Shown: positions 1 to 8,638 of the stretch, piece by piece | Numbering within the stretch: position 1 is the stretch's first letter | Layout of the letters: every line of letters begins with the position of its first letter | Assembly: GCA_002428805.1 (NCBI GenBank) | Contig: DIXX01000031.1 | Location: 18,902 to 43,936, forward strand | Direction of reading: 5' to 3' | DNA: 25,035 nucleotides | From: Cetobacterium sp. UBA6069 | GTDB lineage: Bacteria; Fusobacteriota; Fusobacteriia; Fusobacteriales; Fusobacteriaceae | Notes under the pieces: generated by a model | Told to the model about the DNA's origin: nothing | Database searches by the model: none | What the model saw: the letters and a program-made list of their open reading frames with translations, nothing else | Made by a program: the position numbers and the translations under genes

Positions 1-160
1 CCTCTAACTCATCAAAAATTTGAAGAAGTCTATCCTCCATAGCTAAATTTTTATCTGTAAAAATACATCCATATTTTATAAGATTAATCTTATTATCCTT
101 ATAATCCACAATAGAATATCCAACAATAGCTGTTCCTGGATCGATACCTAAAATTCTCAA
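1..160 (-). CDS. ruvC: Crossover junction endodeoxyribonuclease RuvC, 5' part
   Basis: Only the first 53 codons are present, read on the minus strand and running off the left edge. The protein begins MRILGIDPGTAIVGYSIVD. The LGIDPGT motif carries the first catalytic aspartate of the RNase H-like fold of RuvC, the resolvase that cuts Holliday junctions in complex with RuvAB. The start is a TTG at 160-158. It is chosen because a GAGGTG ribosome binding site (complement of 167-172) lies just upstream and the conserved motif begins almost at once. The gene is divergent from rfaE2. Family identity is firm from the N-terminus; whether the rest is intact cannot be seen. Confidence 0.93.
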   Translation of the reverse strand, partial: MRILGIDPGTAIVGYSIVDYKDNKINLIKYGCIFTDKNLAMEDRLLQIFDELE

Positions 161-230
161 AAAAATCACCTCACTTTAGTTTAGCATGTCATAAGAAAAA
201 AAACTAGCAGGTGTGTATAAGTTTAAAAAT

Positions 231-241
231 TATGGTATAAT
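231..241 (+). promoter_or_regulatory. Extended -10 promoter of the rfaE2 operon
   Basis: The element TATGGTATAAT contains a consensus TATAAT (236-241) preceded by a TGn extension (233-235). No good -35 hexamer is visible 16-18 bases upstream, as is typical for extended -10 promoters. The same 11-mer occurs before the LptD-like gene at 4922-4932. Transcription should start near 248, leaving a short leader with an AGGAGAGA ribosome binding site before the ATG at 274. Confidence 0.65.
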
Positions 242-273
242 AAAAACAAAAATGATGACGTTAGGAGAGAGAT

Positions 274-735
274 ATGATTTTAAAAAGAGCTATGGCAGCA
301 CAGTTGATAGAGGATTTAAAAAAGCAAAATAAAAAAGTTGTTTTTACAAATGGATGCTTTGATATTTTACATGTAGGACATTTAACTTATCTAAACGAAG
401 CTAAAAGACAAGGAGATATTTTAGTTGTAGGAGTAAACTCTGATGCTTCAGTAAAAAGATTAAAAGGTGAATCAAGACCAATTAATGGAGAGTTAGATAG
501 AGCAGAAATGTTATGTGGTTTGAAAGCTGTAGATTATACAGTTATTTTTGAAGAAGATACTCCTTGTGAGCTTTTAGATGAGTTAAAGCCATCAATTCAT
601 GTAAAAGGTGGAGATTATACAAAGGACGATTTACCAGAGACAAAGATTGTTGAAAAAAATGGTGGAGAAGTTAGAATTTTAGGGTTTGTTGAAGGGAAAT
701 CTACAACAAATATAGTTAATAAGATACAAGGATAG
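274..735 (+). CDS. rfaE2: D-glycero-beta-D-manno-heptose 1-phosphate adenylyltransferase
   Basis: This 153-aa protein transfers AMP to heptose 1-phosphate to make ADP-heptose for the lipopolysaccharide inner core. It is a nucleotidyltransferase of the cytidylyltransferase-like (Rossmann) superfamily. The signature is visible: TNGCFDILHVGH (HxGH at about residues 33-36), then the VGVNSD segment, and near the C-terminus the GKSTTNIV motif that stands in for the family's second nucleotide-binding signature. Its length fits the stand-alone C-terminal half of HldE, so the kinase half must be a separate gene outside this window. It is first in an operon, 10 bases before tsaE. The ATG at 274 has a good AGGAGAGA site upstream. 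It implies that the organism makes heptose-containing LPS. Confidence 0.93.
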   Translation: MILKRAMAAQLIEDLKKQNKKVVFTNGCFDILHVGHLTYLNEAKRQGDILVVGVNSDASVKRLKGESRPINGELDRAEMLCGLKAVDYTVIFEEDTPCELLDELKPSIHVKGGDYTKDDLPETKIVEKNGGEVRILGFVEGKSTTNIVNKIQG

Positions 736-745
736 GTGAAAATTA

Positions 746-1222
746 GTGAGAAAGATATTAAAATTTGAAGAGATTAATGCCTTAGCTAAAAAATTAGCAG
801 ATTATGTTTCACCAAATACAGTTGTAGCACTAATTGGTGATTTAGGGACAGGGAAAACAACATTTACTAAAAATTTTGCAAAAGAATTAGGAATAGAGGA
901 GAATTTAAAAAGTCCAACCTTTAACTATGTATTAGAGTATTTAGATGGAAGATTACCTCTTTATCATTTTGATGTGTATAGACTTGGTAGCCCAGAGGAG
1001 ATATATGAGATAGGGTATGAAGATTATATAAATAATGATGGAGTTGCTCTAATAGAGTGGGCAAATATAATCGAGAGTGAACTGCCTAAAAAATATATAA
1101 AAATAGAGTTTGAATATGCATTAGAGGTTGATGATTTAGAGGTTAGAGCTGTAAATTTAGAATATGTTGGTGATAAAGAAAAAGAGGAGGCGATGTTAAA
1201 ATATGTTGATTTTAGCTATTGA
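746..1222 (+). CDS. tsaE: tRNA t6A37 biosynthesis ATPase TsaE
   Basis: TsaE is the P-loop ATPase that works with TsaB and TsaD to place threonylcarbamoyl on adenosine 37 of ANN-decoding tRNAs. The 158-aa sequence has Walker A GDLGTGKTTFTK (residues 31-42), the SPTF segment, and the conserved FDVYRLGSPEE and IEWAN blocks. The start is a GTG at 746 behind an AGGTG site at about 734-738, with no closer good alternative. The 3' end overlaps tsaB by 20 bases, which suggests translational coupling; the AGGAGG that serves tsaB (1185-1190) lies inside this gene. TsaD is not in the window. Confidence 0.93.
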   Translation: MRKILKFEEINALAKKLADYVSPNTVVALIGDLGTGKTTFTKNFAKELGIEENLKSPTFNYVLEYLDGRLPLYHFDVYRLGSPEEIYEIGYEDYINNDGVALIEWANIIESELPKKYIKIEFEYALEVDDLEVRAVNLEYVGDKEKEEAMLKYVDFSY

Positions 1223-1874
1223 TACATCTACAAATATAGGGACAGTCGCTCTGTATGATGATAAAAAAGGACTAGTTGGTGAAATAACTTTAAATGTAAA
1301 GCAAAATCATTCAGCTATAACGATGACAACGATAGATACACTATTTAATTTAACAGGTGTAGATAAAAAAAATATAGATAAGATAGCAGTAAGTACTGGA
1401 CCGGGTTCGTTTACAGGAATAAGAATAGGTGTTGGATTGGCAAAAGGATTAGCTTATGCTTTGAAAAAATCTATTGCAGGAATAAATGAACTAGATTTGT
1501 TAGCTCAGACTTATACTGGAGATAAAAAAGTAGTTTCAATGTTAGATGCTAGAAAGGAAAGAGTCTTCGCAGGAGTATATAGAAAAGAGAATGGTGAATT
1601 CCTTTTAGAGGGTGAATATATGGCAGAGGAGTTAGAAAATATTTTAAACTCTATAGAAGAAGAAACAGTTTTTGTTGGGGATGGAGCGATAGTTTATGAA
1701 GAGCTAATTAAAAATAGATTAGGTGATAAAGCTATTTTTATAAAAAAATCACTTAATGTTTCGAGAGCTTCGTTATTAGCTGAGCTAGCAGTAGAAAAAG
1801 AGGATAATCTATTTACACTAGAACCATATTATGTTACAAAATCACAAGCTGAAAGAGAAAAAGAAGCCAAATAA
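1203..1874 (+). CDS. tsaB: tRNA t6A37 biosynthesis scaffold protein TsaB
   Basis: TsaB is the catalytically inactive paralogue of TsaD and forms the TsaBDE complex for tRNA t6A37 modification. The 223-aa sequence starts MLILAIDTSTNIGTVAL and contains the STGPGSFTGIRIGV block typical of the family, with the ASKH/actin-like fold. The C-terminal EPYYVTKSQAE is also typical of bacterial TsaB. The ATG at 1203 lies about 12 bases after an AGGAGG inside tsaE, slightly long but in the only frame giving the complete N-terminal strand. Adjacency to tsaE supports the assignment. The next gene, a flavodiiron protein, begins 17 bases after the stop. Confidence 0.93.
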   Translation: MLILAIDTSTNIGTVALYDDKKGLVGEITLNVKQNHSAITMTTIDTLFNLTGVDKKNIDKIAVSTGPGSFTGIRIGVGLAKGLAYALKKSIAGINELDLLAQTYTGDKKVVSMLDARKERVFAGVYRKENGEFLLEGEYMAEELENILNSIEEETVFVGDGAIVYEELIKNRLGDKAIFIKKSLNVSRASLLAELAVEKEDNLFTLEPYYVTKSQAEREKEAK

Positions 1875-1891
1875 AAAGTCGAGGTGGGATT

Positions 1892-4477
1892 ATGAACTCT
1901 TTTAAATTGAAAGATGATATCTATTGGATAGGGTCTTTGAATCCTGATCTGAAAGTTTTTGATGTAATAATGGAAACACAGTTTGGAACAACTTATAACT
2001 CTTATTTATTAAAAGGTAGCGAAAAAATTGCTGTCTTTGAAACAGTGAAAGAGATAAAATTTGATGAGTTTTTAGAAAGACTTAAAACGTGCTTAGAGGA
2101 TATAAAACTGATTGATTATATAGTTTTAAACCATACAGAGCCAGATCATTCAGGTTCAGTTGGGAAATTGTTAGATTTGGCTCCGAATGCAAAAGTTGTT
2201 GGTTCAAAAAATACAATTGAGTTTTTAAAAGGAATTTTGAATAAGGATTTCCCTCATATTGTTGTAGAACATGGAGATACACTCTCTTTGGGAAATAAAA
2301 CTTTAAAGTTTATCTCAGCGCCATTTTTACATTGGCCAGATTCTATATATACATATATAGAAGAGGATAAAGTTTTAGTTACATGTGATTCTTTTGGATC
2401 ACACTACAGCTTTGAAGATATCTTACTTTCAAAACTTCCAATAGAGAAAAAAAGAGATTATATGGTTGCGTTGAGATATTATTATATGTGTATTTTCTCA
2501 CCATTTAGAAAATATGTTTTAGAAGGTGTGGAAAAGATAAAAGATTTGAAAATAGATATGATTTTACCTGGACATGGACCGGTTTTAGATGTAGATATAG
2601 ATAAGGTTATAGAAACATATAAAAATTGGTCAACAGTAAAAAATCCGAATGAATTTAAAAGTGTAATAATCCCTTATGCTACAGCTTATGGATATACAAG
2701 AGAGTTGGCAAAAGAGATTGAAAAAGGAATAAAAGATTATAATAGCACAATAGATGTAAAGAGTTATGATTTAGATATTCAGAATTTTGGAAAATTAGAA
2801 GGTGAAATATTAAGAGAGTTTCAGTGGGCTGATGGAATAATATTTGGAAGCTGCACAATAAATGGAGATACACTTCCAGTTATTTGGAATCTTTTAACGT
2901 CTTTAAATCCAATAGTTCATGGTGGGAAATATGTTTCTGCTTTTGGAAGTTATGGATGGAGTGGAGAAGCTGTTCCAAATATTTTAGCTAGATTAAATCA
3001 ACTTAGAATGAATGTTATAGATGGAATGAAAATAAATTTTAGAGCTTCAAGAAAAGATTTAGCTTCTGCTTTCGAGTTTGGTCAAAATTTTGCAAAGCAT
3101 ATGTTCTTAAAAACTCTTCCAGAAAAGAAAGTATCTGAAGAGGTAGAAAATCTAAATCCAGATAAAAAACTTATGAAATGGACTTGTAGTGTTTGTGGAG
3201 AAAGTTACAATCAGATTGATGCACCAGAAATTTGTCCAGCTTGTGGAGTAGGAAAAGAGTTCTTTATACCATCGCCACTCCAGGAAAAAATAAATAAAAT
3301 TGAAACACAGGATAAAATAGTTATAATCGGTGGTGGAATTGCAGCTCTTTCAGCAGCTAAAACAATTAGAGAGAGAAGTTCAGATGCAAAAGTAACTATA
3401 CTATCAAATGAAAATGAATATCCATACTATAGAACTCTTTTGTCGGAGATGATAGGAGAGGGAATAGCAAGAGAGAAGTTCTTAGTTAAAAATGAAAAGT
3501 GGTATGAAGATAAAAAAATAGAAGTTAGATTAAATACTTATGTAGAAAGTGTAGATTCTAATAATAAAATATTAATGACGTCTTTGGGTTCAGTAGAATA
3601 CGATAAATTAATTATAGCTACAGGAGCAAAGGCGATGATTCCAAGTATAGGAAATTCATATTTAAAAGGGATATTTACTGTTAGAGATAAAAATGATGTC
3701 GATGAAATAAGAAAATACTGTATAGGAAAGAAAAAAGCTGTTGTTATAGGTGGTGGAGTTTTAGGACTTGAGTCCGCAGGAGGGCTTCAAAAGCTAGGAT
3801 TAGAAGTTACTGTTATAGAGATGATGCAAAGAATTCTACCAAGACAGTTAGATGAAGATGGATCAAAACTATTTGAGTTGTGTATAAAGAAAAGTGATGT
3901 AAAATTATATAAAAATTCAAAAGCAGAGAGATTTAAAGGGACTGATAAAGTTGAAGGAGTGTATTTAGATAATGGTGAATTTGTAGAGGCTGAAGTTGTG
4001 ATTATAAGCTCGGGAATTGTTCCAAATAAAGAACTAGCAGAAGCGGCAGGGATTCAAACAAACAGAGGAATCGTAGTCGATGAAAAAATGCAAACCTCAA
4101 AACAAGATATATATGCTTGTGGAGATGTAGCAGAGTATAAGGGTAATGTTATTGGACTTTGGCAAGTTTCTACTGATCAAGGTAAGATTGCAGCTTTAAA
4201 TGCACTAGGAATAATTGAAAAATATGAGGATAAAATTCAACCGGTTACTTTTGAAGGAATGGGAACAAAAATATTCTCAGCAGGTGGAGTTTTAGAAACA
4301 GGGGATTCAATTTCAGAAACAATTTACGAGGAGTTAATTTATAAAAAATTAAACTTCAAAAACTCTCAGTTTATATCTGGAATTTTAATTGGAGATGTTG
4401 AAAAAGGAATTACAATAATAAAAGGTTTAAAAGGTAAAGAAAAAAAAGGAAATCTTTTAAAACAGTTCTATAAATAG
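1892..4477 (+). CDS. Multidomain flavodiiron protein: lactamase-flavodoxin-rubredoxin-NADH:rubredoxin reductase fusion
   Basis: This 861-aa protein should carry electrons from NAD(P)H through FAD, rubredoxin iron and FMN to a diiron site that reduces O2 to water (or NO to N2O), all in one chain. Domains in order: metallo-beta-lactamase-like diiron domain (about 30-250), flavodoxin (about 255-400), rubredoxin (about 428-460), and a NADH:rubredoxin oxidoreductase-type flavoprotein (about 474-850). Canonical diiron ligands are all visible: H81, E83, D85, H147, D166, H228. The rubredoxin cysteines are C432, C435, C448 and C451 (CxxC pairs). Two dinucleotide-binding GGG motifs and an ACGDVAEY FAD motif complete the reductase. 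Most flavodiiron proteins need separate partners; this layout is known from some Clostridia and other anaerobes. The ATG follows GAGGTGGG. Co-transcription with tsaB is likely; the link may be only positional. Confidence 0.92.
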   Translation: MNSFKLKDDIYWIGSLNPDLKVFDVIMETQFGTTYNSYLLKGSEKIAVFETVKEIKFDEFLERLKTCLEDIKLIDYIVLNHTEPDHSGSVGKLLDLAPNAKVVGSKNTIEFLKGILNKDFPHIVVEHGDTLSLGNKTLKFISAPFLHWPDSIYTYIEEDKVLVTCDSFGSHYSFEDILLSKLPIEKKRDYMVALRYYYMCIFSPFRKYVLEGVEKIKDLKIDMILPGHGPVLDVDIDKVIETYKNWSTVKNPNEFKSVIIPYATAYGYTRELAKEIEKGIKDYNSTIDVKSYDLDIQNFGKLEGEILREFQWADGIIFGSCTINGDTLPVIWNLLTSLNPIVHGGKYVSAFGSYGWSGEAVPNILARLNQLRMNVIDGMKINFRASRKDLASAFEFGQNFAKHMFLKTLPEKKVSEEVENLNPDKKLMKWTCSVCGESYNQIDAPEICPACGVGKEFFIPSPLQEKINKIETQDKIVIIGGGIAALSAAKTIRERSSDAKVTILSNENEYPYYRTLLSEMIGEGIAREKFLVKNEKWYEDKKIEVRLNTYVESVDSNNKILMTSLGSVEYDKLIIATGAKAMIPSIGNSYLKGIFTVRDKNDVDEIRKYCIGKKKAVVIGGGVLGLESAGGLQKLGLEVTVIEMMQRILPRQLDEDGSKLFELCIKKSDVKLYKNSKAERFKGTDKVEGVYLDNGEFVEAEVVIISSGIVPNKELAEAAGIQTNRGIVVDEKMQTSKQDIYACGDVAEYKGNVIGLWQVSTDQGKIAALNALGIIEKYEDKIQPVTFEGMGTKIFSAGGVLETGDSISETIYEELIYKKLNFKNSQFISGILIGDVEKGITIIKGLKGKEKKGNLLKQFYK

Positions 4478-4491
4478 GTAGGAAATTAAAA

Positions 4492-4520
4492 TTGACAAAA
4501 ATAGTTAGGTATGTTAAAGT
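4492..4520 (+). promoter_or_regulatory. Promoter of trxA
   Basis: A perfect -35 TTGACA (4492-4497) is followed after 17 bases by a -10 TAAAGT (4515-4520) with a TGn extension (4512-4514). Transcription should start near 4527, about 38 bases before trxA. An internal promoter here lets trxA be expressed apart from the upstream operon, although no terminator separates them. Confidence 0.8.
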
Positions 4521-4564
4521 ACAAATACATTTAAAGTGATATTTTCCATGTCAAGGAGGAAAAA

Positions 4565-4879
4565 ATGGGAAAAGTTTTAAGTTTAAATAATTCAAATTTC
4601 AAGAGTGAAGTAGTAGAATCAAAAGGAATAGTGTTAGTAGATTTTTGGGCTGACTGGTGTGGGCCTTGTAAAATGTTAGCTCCAATTTTAGATGAGCTTT
4701 CAGGAGAAACTACTGCAAAAATATGTAAAGTAAACGTGGATGAAAGCGGAGATTTAGCTGGAGATTACGGAATTAGAAGTATCCCAACAATGATCGTGTT
4801 TAAAGATGGAGTTAAAGTTGATCAAATCGTTGGATTAAGACAAAAATCAGAGCTTTTAGAAAAATTGAATTCTTATTAA
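4565..4879 (+). CDS. trxA: Thioredoxin
   Basis: This is a small cytoplasmic disulfide reductase of standard length (104 aa). The active site WCGPC is at residues 31-35, within the usual FWADWCGPCKMLAP context, and the cis-proline loop RSIPTM is present. It presumably donates electrons to ribonucleotide reductase, peroxiredoxins and other targets, with reduction by a thioredoxin reductase encoded elsewhere. The ATG has a near-perfect AAGGAGGAA site at about 4553-4561. It sits directly after the flavodiiron fusion and has its own promoter and a strong terminator. Confidence 0.96.
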   Translation: MGKVLSLNNSNFKSEVVESKGIVLVDFWADWCGPCKMLAPILDELSGETTAKICKVNVDESGDLAGDYGIRSIPTMIVFKDGVKVDQIVGLRQKSELLEKLNSY

Positions 4880-4890
4880 AATAATAAATA

Positions 4891-4918
4891 AAAAGGTTGC
4901 TACTGGCAACCTTTTTTG
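4891..4918 (+). terminator. Rho-independent terminator after trxA
   Basis: The stem GGTTGC (4896-4901) pairs with GCAACC (4907-4912) around a 5-base loop and is followed by six T. Flanking A5 and T6 can lengthen the stem. The lptD promoter lies only a few bases downstream. Confidence 0.9.
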
Positions 4919-4921
4919 TTT

Positions 4922-4932
4922 TATGGTATAAT
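4922..4932 (+). promoter_or_regulatory. Extended -10 promoter of lptD-thrS
   Basis: TATGGTATAAT contains a consensus TATAAT at 4927-4932 with a TGG extension. It is identical to the element before rfaE2. The -35 region would fall in the 3' arm and loop of the trxA terminator and shows no good match. The predicted start is near 4939. Confidence 0.65.
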
Positions 4933-4967
4933 TGAACTTAACATAAAATGGGAAAATGGGAGGGCTA

Positions 4968-7900
4968 ATGAAAAGGAAAATCTATTTGATTTTGGCTTTA
5001 ATGGTTGTTGCAATCACAAGTTTAAAAGCAGCAACTGAGATAGCTGAAGATACACAAAATGAAGTTGAAATAGATTTAAACTCTAATACAATGACTTCGA
5101 CAGATGGAGTAAATGTTAGATATGGATCTTTAAAGTTAAAAGCTTTTGAAGTGAGAGTAGATAGAGAAAGAAATAGAGCTTATGTTCCTGGAGAATTTTT
5201 CTTAGAGGCCGATGAGCCGACCGGAAAGTTAAAGATAGATTCATCTAATGGAGAGTTTGATACCGAAGGAAATACTGGAAGCTTTGGAAAAAGTTTTGGA
5301 TATCTAGAGGTAGGTCAGATTACAGGAGCAGAGAAACCAAATGATAGAATATATTTCGGTGGAGATAAAACCGAATACTTAAATGGAAAAACCTATTTAA
5401 GAAACGCTTGGTTTACAACTGATCCTAAGATTATTGAAACAAGAAACCCTTCAGAAGTTGGATATCATTTACAATCAGATACAATCATAATAGAGCCTGA
5501 TAAACAGGTAACTTTTAGAAATACAGATTTATTTATTGGAAATACAGATATAATCCCATTTTCATTGCCATGGTATAGATTTAATATAAGACAAGGTTCA
5601 GAAGTGCCTTTATTCCCAAGTTGGGGTTCTGATGATGACTACGGTTGGTATATAACATCAGGAGTTCTATGGGGAGATAGAGACAGTAAATTTAAAGGTG
5701 GAATTTCACCAAAGTTTGGAGATAGAATTGGTCTTTTAATTGGAAGAATGGAAAACTGGTATGATTTAGGTAGTTATGGAAGTGGACAGTTAAATATAAA
5801 TGACTGGCTAATACATAAAAAAGCTGATGAGGATGAAGTTGAAAGAAACTTTAATAGATGGGATGTAAATTATACTCATAACTATTCAAGTGAAAACGGA
5901 TATTTGAATCTAAATTATCAAAACTCAACATATAACATGATTTCAACTATGGATGATGGAATAGATAACTATTTCCGTGGAAAAGAAAATACCAATAACG
6001 GTTGGGAATATATTAATGGTGTACCTGATAAGGGTGGCAGCTTAGGCTTCTATAACTTAGATACAGAGTTGACTAATTTAGGAAGTAATAATGACATTAC
6101 TTTAAAGGCAAAGTTAAATTTAGTATCAGATAAAAAAGCTTATGGTGTTATTGTTGCAGAGCAACTAGATGATATGGATTATGGTGCATCGTCAGATTAT
6201 GATTTAACGAGTGATATTTCAATTCAAAAAGAAAATGAAAGATATTCGATGGGTGCTTATTATAACTATCTTTACGATATGGATCCTGGATCAACTAAAA
6301 AAGATTTACAATCAAGAGCTGAAAACTTTGGGTTCAATTTTAACGACAAAGAGAATAAGATTTCAATATCTTACGATGATAAATCTGGAGATAAATTCAG
6401 AGAGTTAAATTCTTGGGAAAGAGATCCTAACTTCAGTAAATTAAATAGAAAAGGATTCTATGGAATAGAGTTTGATTACACTCCTTGGACAATTTCACAA
6501 TATGATATCTATGATAGTAAAGAGTTGAAAACTTCATTAGGAGAGTATCACCTATATAAAGATATCTTCTATAAAGTTGGATATGATTATAGTGAATTTG
6601 AACATGAGCTAAATCTTCAAAGTGATCCGTTCAGAGAAAAAGCATTATATAGAAATAGTAAAACTAGTGTTTTAAATCCTAGAACGAAAAATTATAGAGA
6701 TACTCAATATAATAGATACGAAAATATAATTTATAATAAAACTACAGAGAATAGAGCATACATAGATTTTATGTACGATAACTATAAACTTACTGTAGCT
6801 GGTGGTAACACTAAAGAGGAAATCTGGGATAGAGAAGGAATTTATACATATTCTGATTTTGATAGTCCTTGGGATAGGGAAGCTTATAGAGTTTACATAA
6901 ACGAATCAGATTTCTATGAAGTTGGATTATCTAATGAAAAACTTTCGTTAGGTACTTTAGGAGATTTAGAGTTATACGGAAATCTTAGATTTGATCAGTA
7001 TGACAAAGGTTATGATGATGAAAAGTCAAAAGAGTTATCAACAGAGGATAAATCAACTAGAGTTAGAGCTGGATTTGCTCATGATGTGACGCTGTTTGAT
7101 AATAGTGACAACAGAGATAGAGTTACAGATTTAGCTTTAAATAATAGATTGACGTATATGTATCAAGATTACTCTTACGATTCTGACTCTAAGATGACTA
7201 GCGATAGAAGAATGTTCCATAAAGAGAATGTAAATGAAGTATCAGATACTTTAACATTTGACTTAGGAAACACTCAAACTATCTACACAGTTGACTATAA
7301 AGATGTTAGAAGAGCAAGTAATGACAATAAAAAAGGCGAAATCTTAAATCAAAAGCTAGAGTTCTTAATTGATGATGAAAATAGTTTCGGATTAGATTAT
7401 GGTATGGATAAAAGATTTACAGATTACAACACAGAAAAAGAGAACCATAATGATTTAACATTTGAAAATTATGGTGCTAACTACAGATATTCTAATAACT
7501 ACTTCTACTATAAAAATCGTAGGATAGACTCTAGTATCTGGAATATAGAAGGTGTAAGTGACGCTGAAGAAAGAATTAGAGAGGATGTCTATGGATACAC
7601 TTATGACTTTGGTAAAAATAAGTTAAACTTAGAGTATATCGAAGGAAAAGATGAAAGAGATGAAGATAGTTTAAAAGTAATCAATACTAAAAATAAAACT
7701 TACTCAGCATCATACTTAGTTGGTGGAGATGTAGAGCATCTATATAAAGCTAGCTATGAAGATTATAAAAATGCAGGAGCTTGGAACCAGTACTTAGATA
7801 GATATAACTCAGATGTAGTTTATTTAGCTTATACTTATAAGGATAAGAGATTTACAGATGCAGAGTTAGTTTCATACGCAGCTTCAGAATACAAAAAGAC

Positions 7901-8603
7901 ACCAGATCAACTATCACAAGTTGAGATAGATAGAATTAGACAAGTTTTAGAAGATAGAGAAAATTCTAGAGTTAGAACGTTTAATTTAAATAGAATTGTG
8001 GATGACAGAACCTATTTTGGAGATTATAAAAGAGGATTCCATACATCTCTTATGATGCAAAGAAATGATAAGAGATATGAAGAAACGGGAGATTACTTAA
8101 AATCTTTAGAAGAGTTAGAAGGAAGACTGTTCTATTCTTATAATAGAATAGGAGTTGGATACATATATAACCAAAAATCTAACTATACATCACCTTATGC
8201 AGCGGACATAGCAAAAGCTGGATGGAAAGATACAGAGAGAGAGCATGAGTTTAGTTTACATGCAAAAGTTGGAAAACCGAGTGAAGGTTGGAGAACGAAA
8301 GCTTACGTTAAATTCTATGATCAATTAAGTGGACAACCAGAAGAAAGAGGAAGAAGTACATTTGATGGTTTTGGAGTAGAAGTAGGAAAAGAGTTTGGAT
8401 ACTATGAGTGGGCTGTAGCTTATGAAAGAGATTACTCTTACAGAACTAAGGACTACGAGTGGAGTATGGCAGTTCAATTCAGATTGTTAACATTCCCAGA
8501 TGCGAATATATTTGGATTTGGAGCAACAACTGATAAGGATAAAAAGACATCCCCAGATACATATCTATTTAATGGAATCAAAATAGATGATCTAGAGGAT
8601 TAA
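4968..8603 (+). CDS. lptD: LptD-like (OstA family) outer-membrane LPS assembly protein, unusually large
   Basis: LptD forms the outer-membrane barrel that inserts lipopolysaccharide delivered by LptA. The start ATG at 4968 is preferred over the in-frame ATG at 4956 because GGAGG (4959-4963) lies just upstream and it begins a clean signal peptide, MKRKIYLILALMVVAITSLKA. An N-terminal OstA-like beta region follows (about 35-185). The LptD-type transition NTDIIPFSLPWYRFNIRQGS comes next, then a long stretch of alternating, aromatic-rich strands and charged loops typical of a barrel. At about 1,211 aa it is much longer than the roughly 780 aa of E. coli LptD, and I find no cysteine, so the disulfides that mature E. 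coli LptD cannot form. About 38 residues follow the last obvious strand. Confidence in a barrel is high; in LptD specifically, good. Confidence 0.8.
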   Translation: MKRKIYLILALMVVAITSLKAATEIAEDTQNEVEIDLNSNTMTSTDGVNVRYGSLKLKAFEVRVDRERNRAYVPGEFFLEADEPTGKLKIDSSNGEFDTEGNTGSFGKSFGYLEVGQITGAEKPNDRIYFGGDKTEYLNGKTYLRNAWFTTDPKIIETRNPSEVGYHLQSDTIIIEPDKQVTFRNTDLFIGNTDIIPFSLPWYRFNIRQGSEVPLFPSWGSDDDYGWYITSGVLWGDRDSKFKGGISPKFGDRIGLLIGRMENWYDLGSYGSGQLNINDWLIHKKADEDEVERNFNRWDVNYTHNYSSENGYLNLNYQNSTYNMISTMDDGIDNYFRGKENTNNGWEYINGVPDKGGSLGFYNLDTELTNLGSNNDITLKAKLNLVSDKKAYGVIVAEQLDDMDYGASSDYDLTSDISIQKENERYSMGAYYNYLYDMDPGSTKKDLQSRAENFGFNFNDKENKISISYDDKSGDKFRELNSWERDPNFSKLNRKGFYGIEFDYTPWTISQYDIYDSKELKTSLGEYHLYKDIFYKVGYDYSEFEHELNLQSDPFREKALYRNSKTSVLNPRTKNYRDTQYNRYENIIYNKTTENRAYIDFMYDNYKLTVAGGNTKEEIWDREGIYTYSDFDSPWDREAYRVYINESDFYEVGLSNEKLSLGTLGDLELYGNLRFDQYDKGYDDEKSKELSTEDKSTRVRAGFAHDVTLFDNSDNRDRVTDLALNNRLTYMYQDYSYDSDSKMTSDRRMFHKENVNEVSDTLTFDLGNTQTIYTVDYKDVRRASNDNKKGEILNQKLEFLIDDENSFGLDYGMDKRFTDYNTEKENHNDLTFENYGANYRYSNNYFYYKNRRIDSSIWNIEGVSDAEERIREDVYGYTYDFGKNKLNLEYIEGKDERDEDSLKVINTKNKTYSASYLVGGDVEHLYKASYEDYKNAGAWNQYLDRYNSDVVYLAYTYKDKRFTDAELVSYAASEYKKTPDQLSQVEIDRIRQVLEDRENSRVRTFNLNRIVDDRTYFGDYKRGFHTSLMMQRNDKRYEETGDYLKSLEELEGRLFYSYNRIGVGYIYNQKSNYTSPYAADIAKAGWKDTEREHEFSLHAKVGKPSEGWRTKAYVKFYDQLSGQPEERGRSTFDGFGVEVGKEFGYYEWAVAYERDYSYRTKDYEWSMAVQFRLLTFPDANIFGFGATTDKDKKTSPDTYLFNGIKIDDLED

Positions 8604-8638
8604 TATATTTTAAATATTTATAGAAAAGGAGAAGAAAC

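Noticed and set aside
178..186. Minus-strand TGC-TAAACT as an extended -10 for ruvC
   Set aside because: It would start transcription almost on top of the ribosome binding site, leaving a leader of about 10 bases, and has no -35 match.
4956..4967. Earlier ATG for the LptD-like protein
   Set aside because: It overlaps the GGGAGGG that serves the ATG at 4968 and adds MGGL before a clean signal peptide.
8604..8638. T-box leader for thrS
   Set aside because: The gap is only 35 bases, with no stem structure or terminator.
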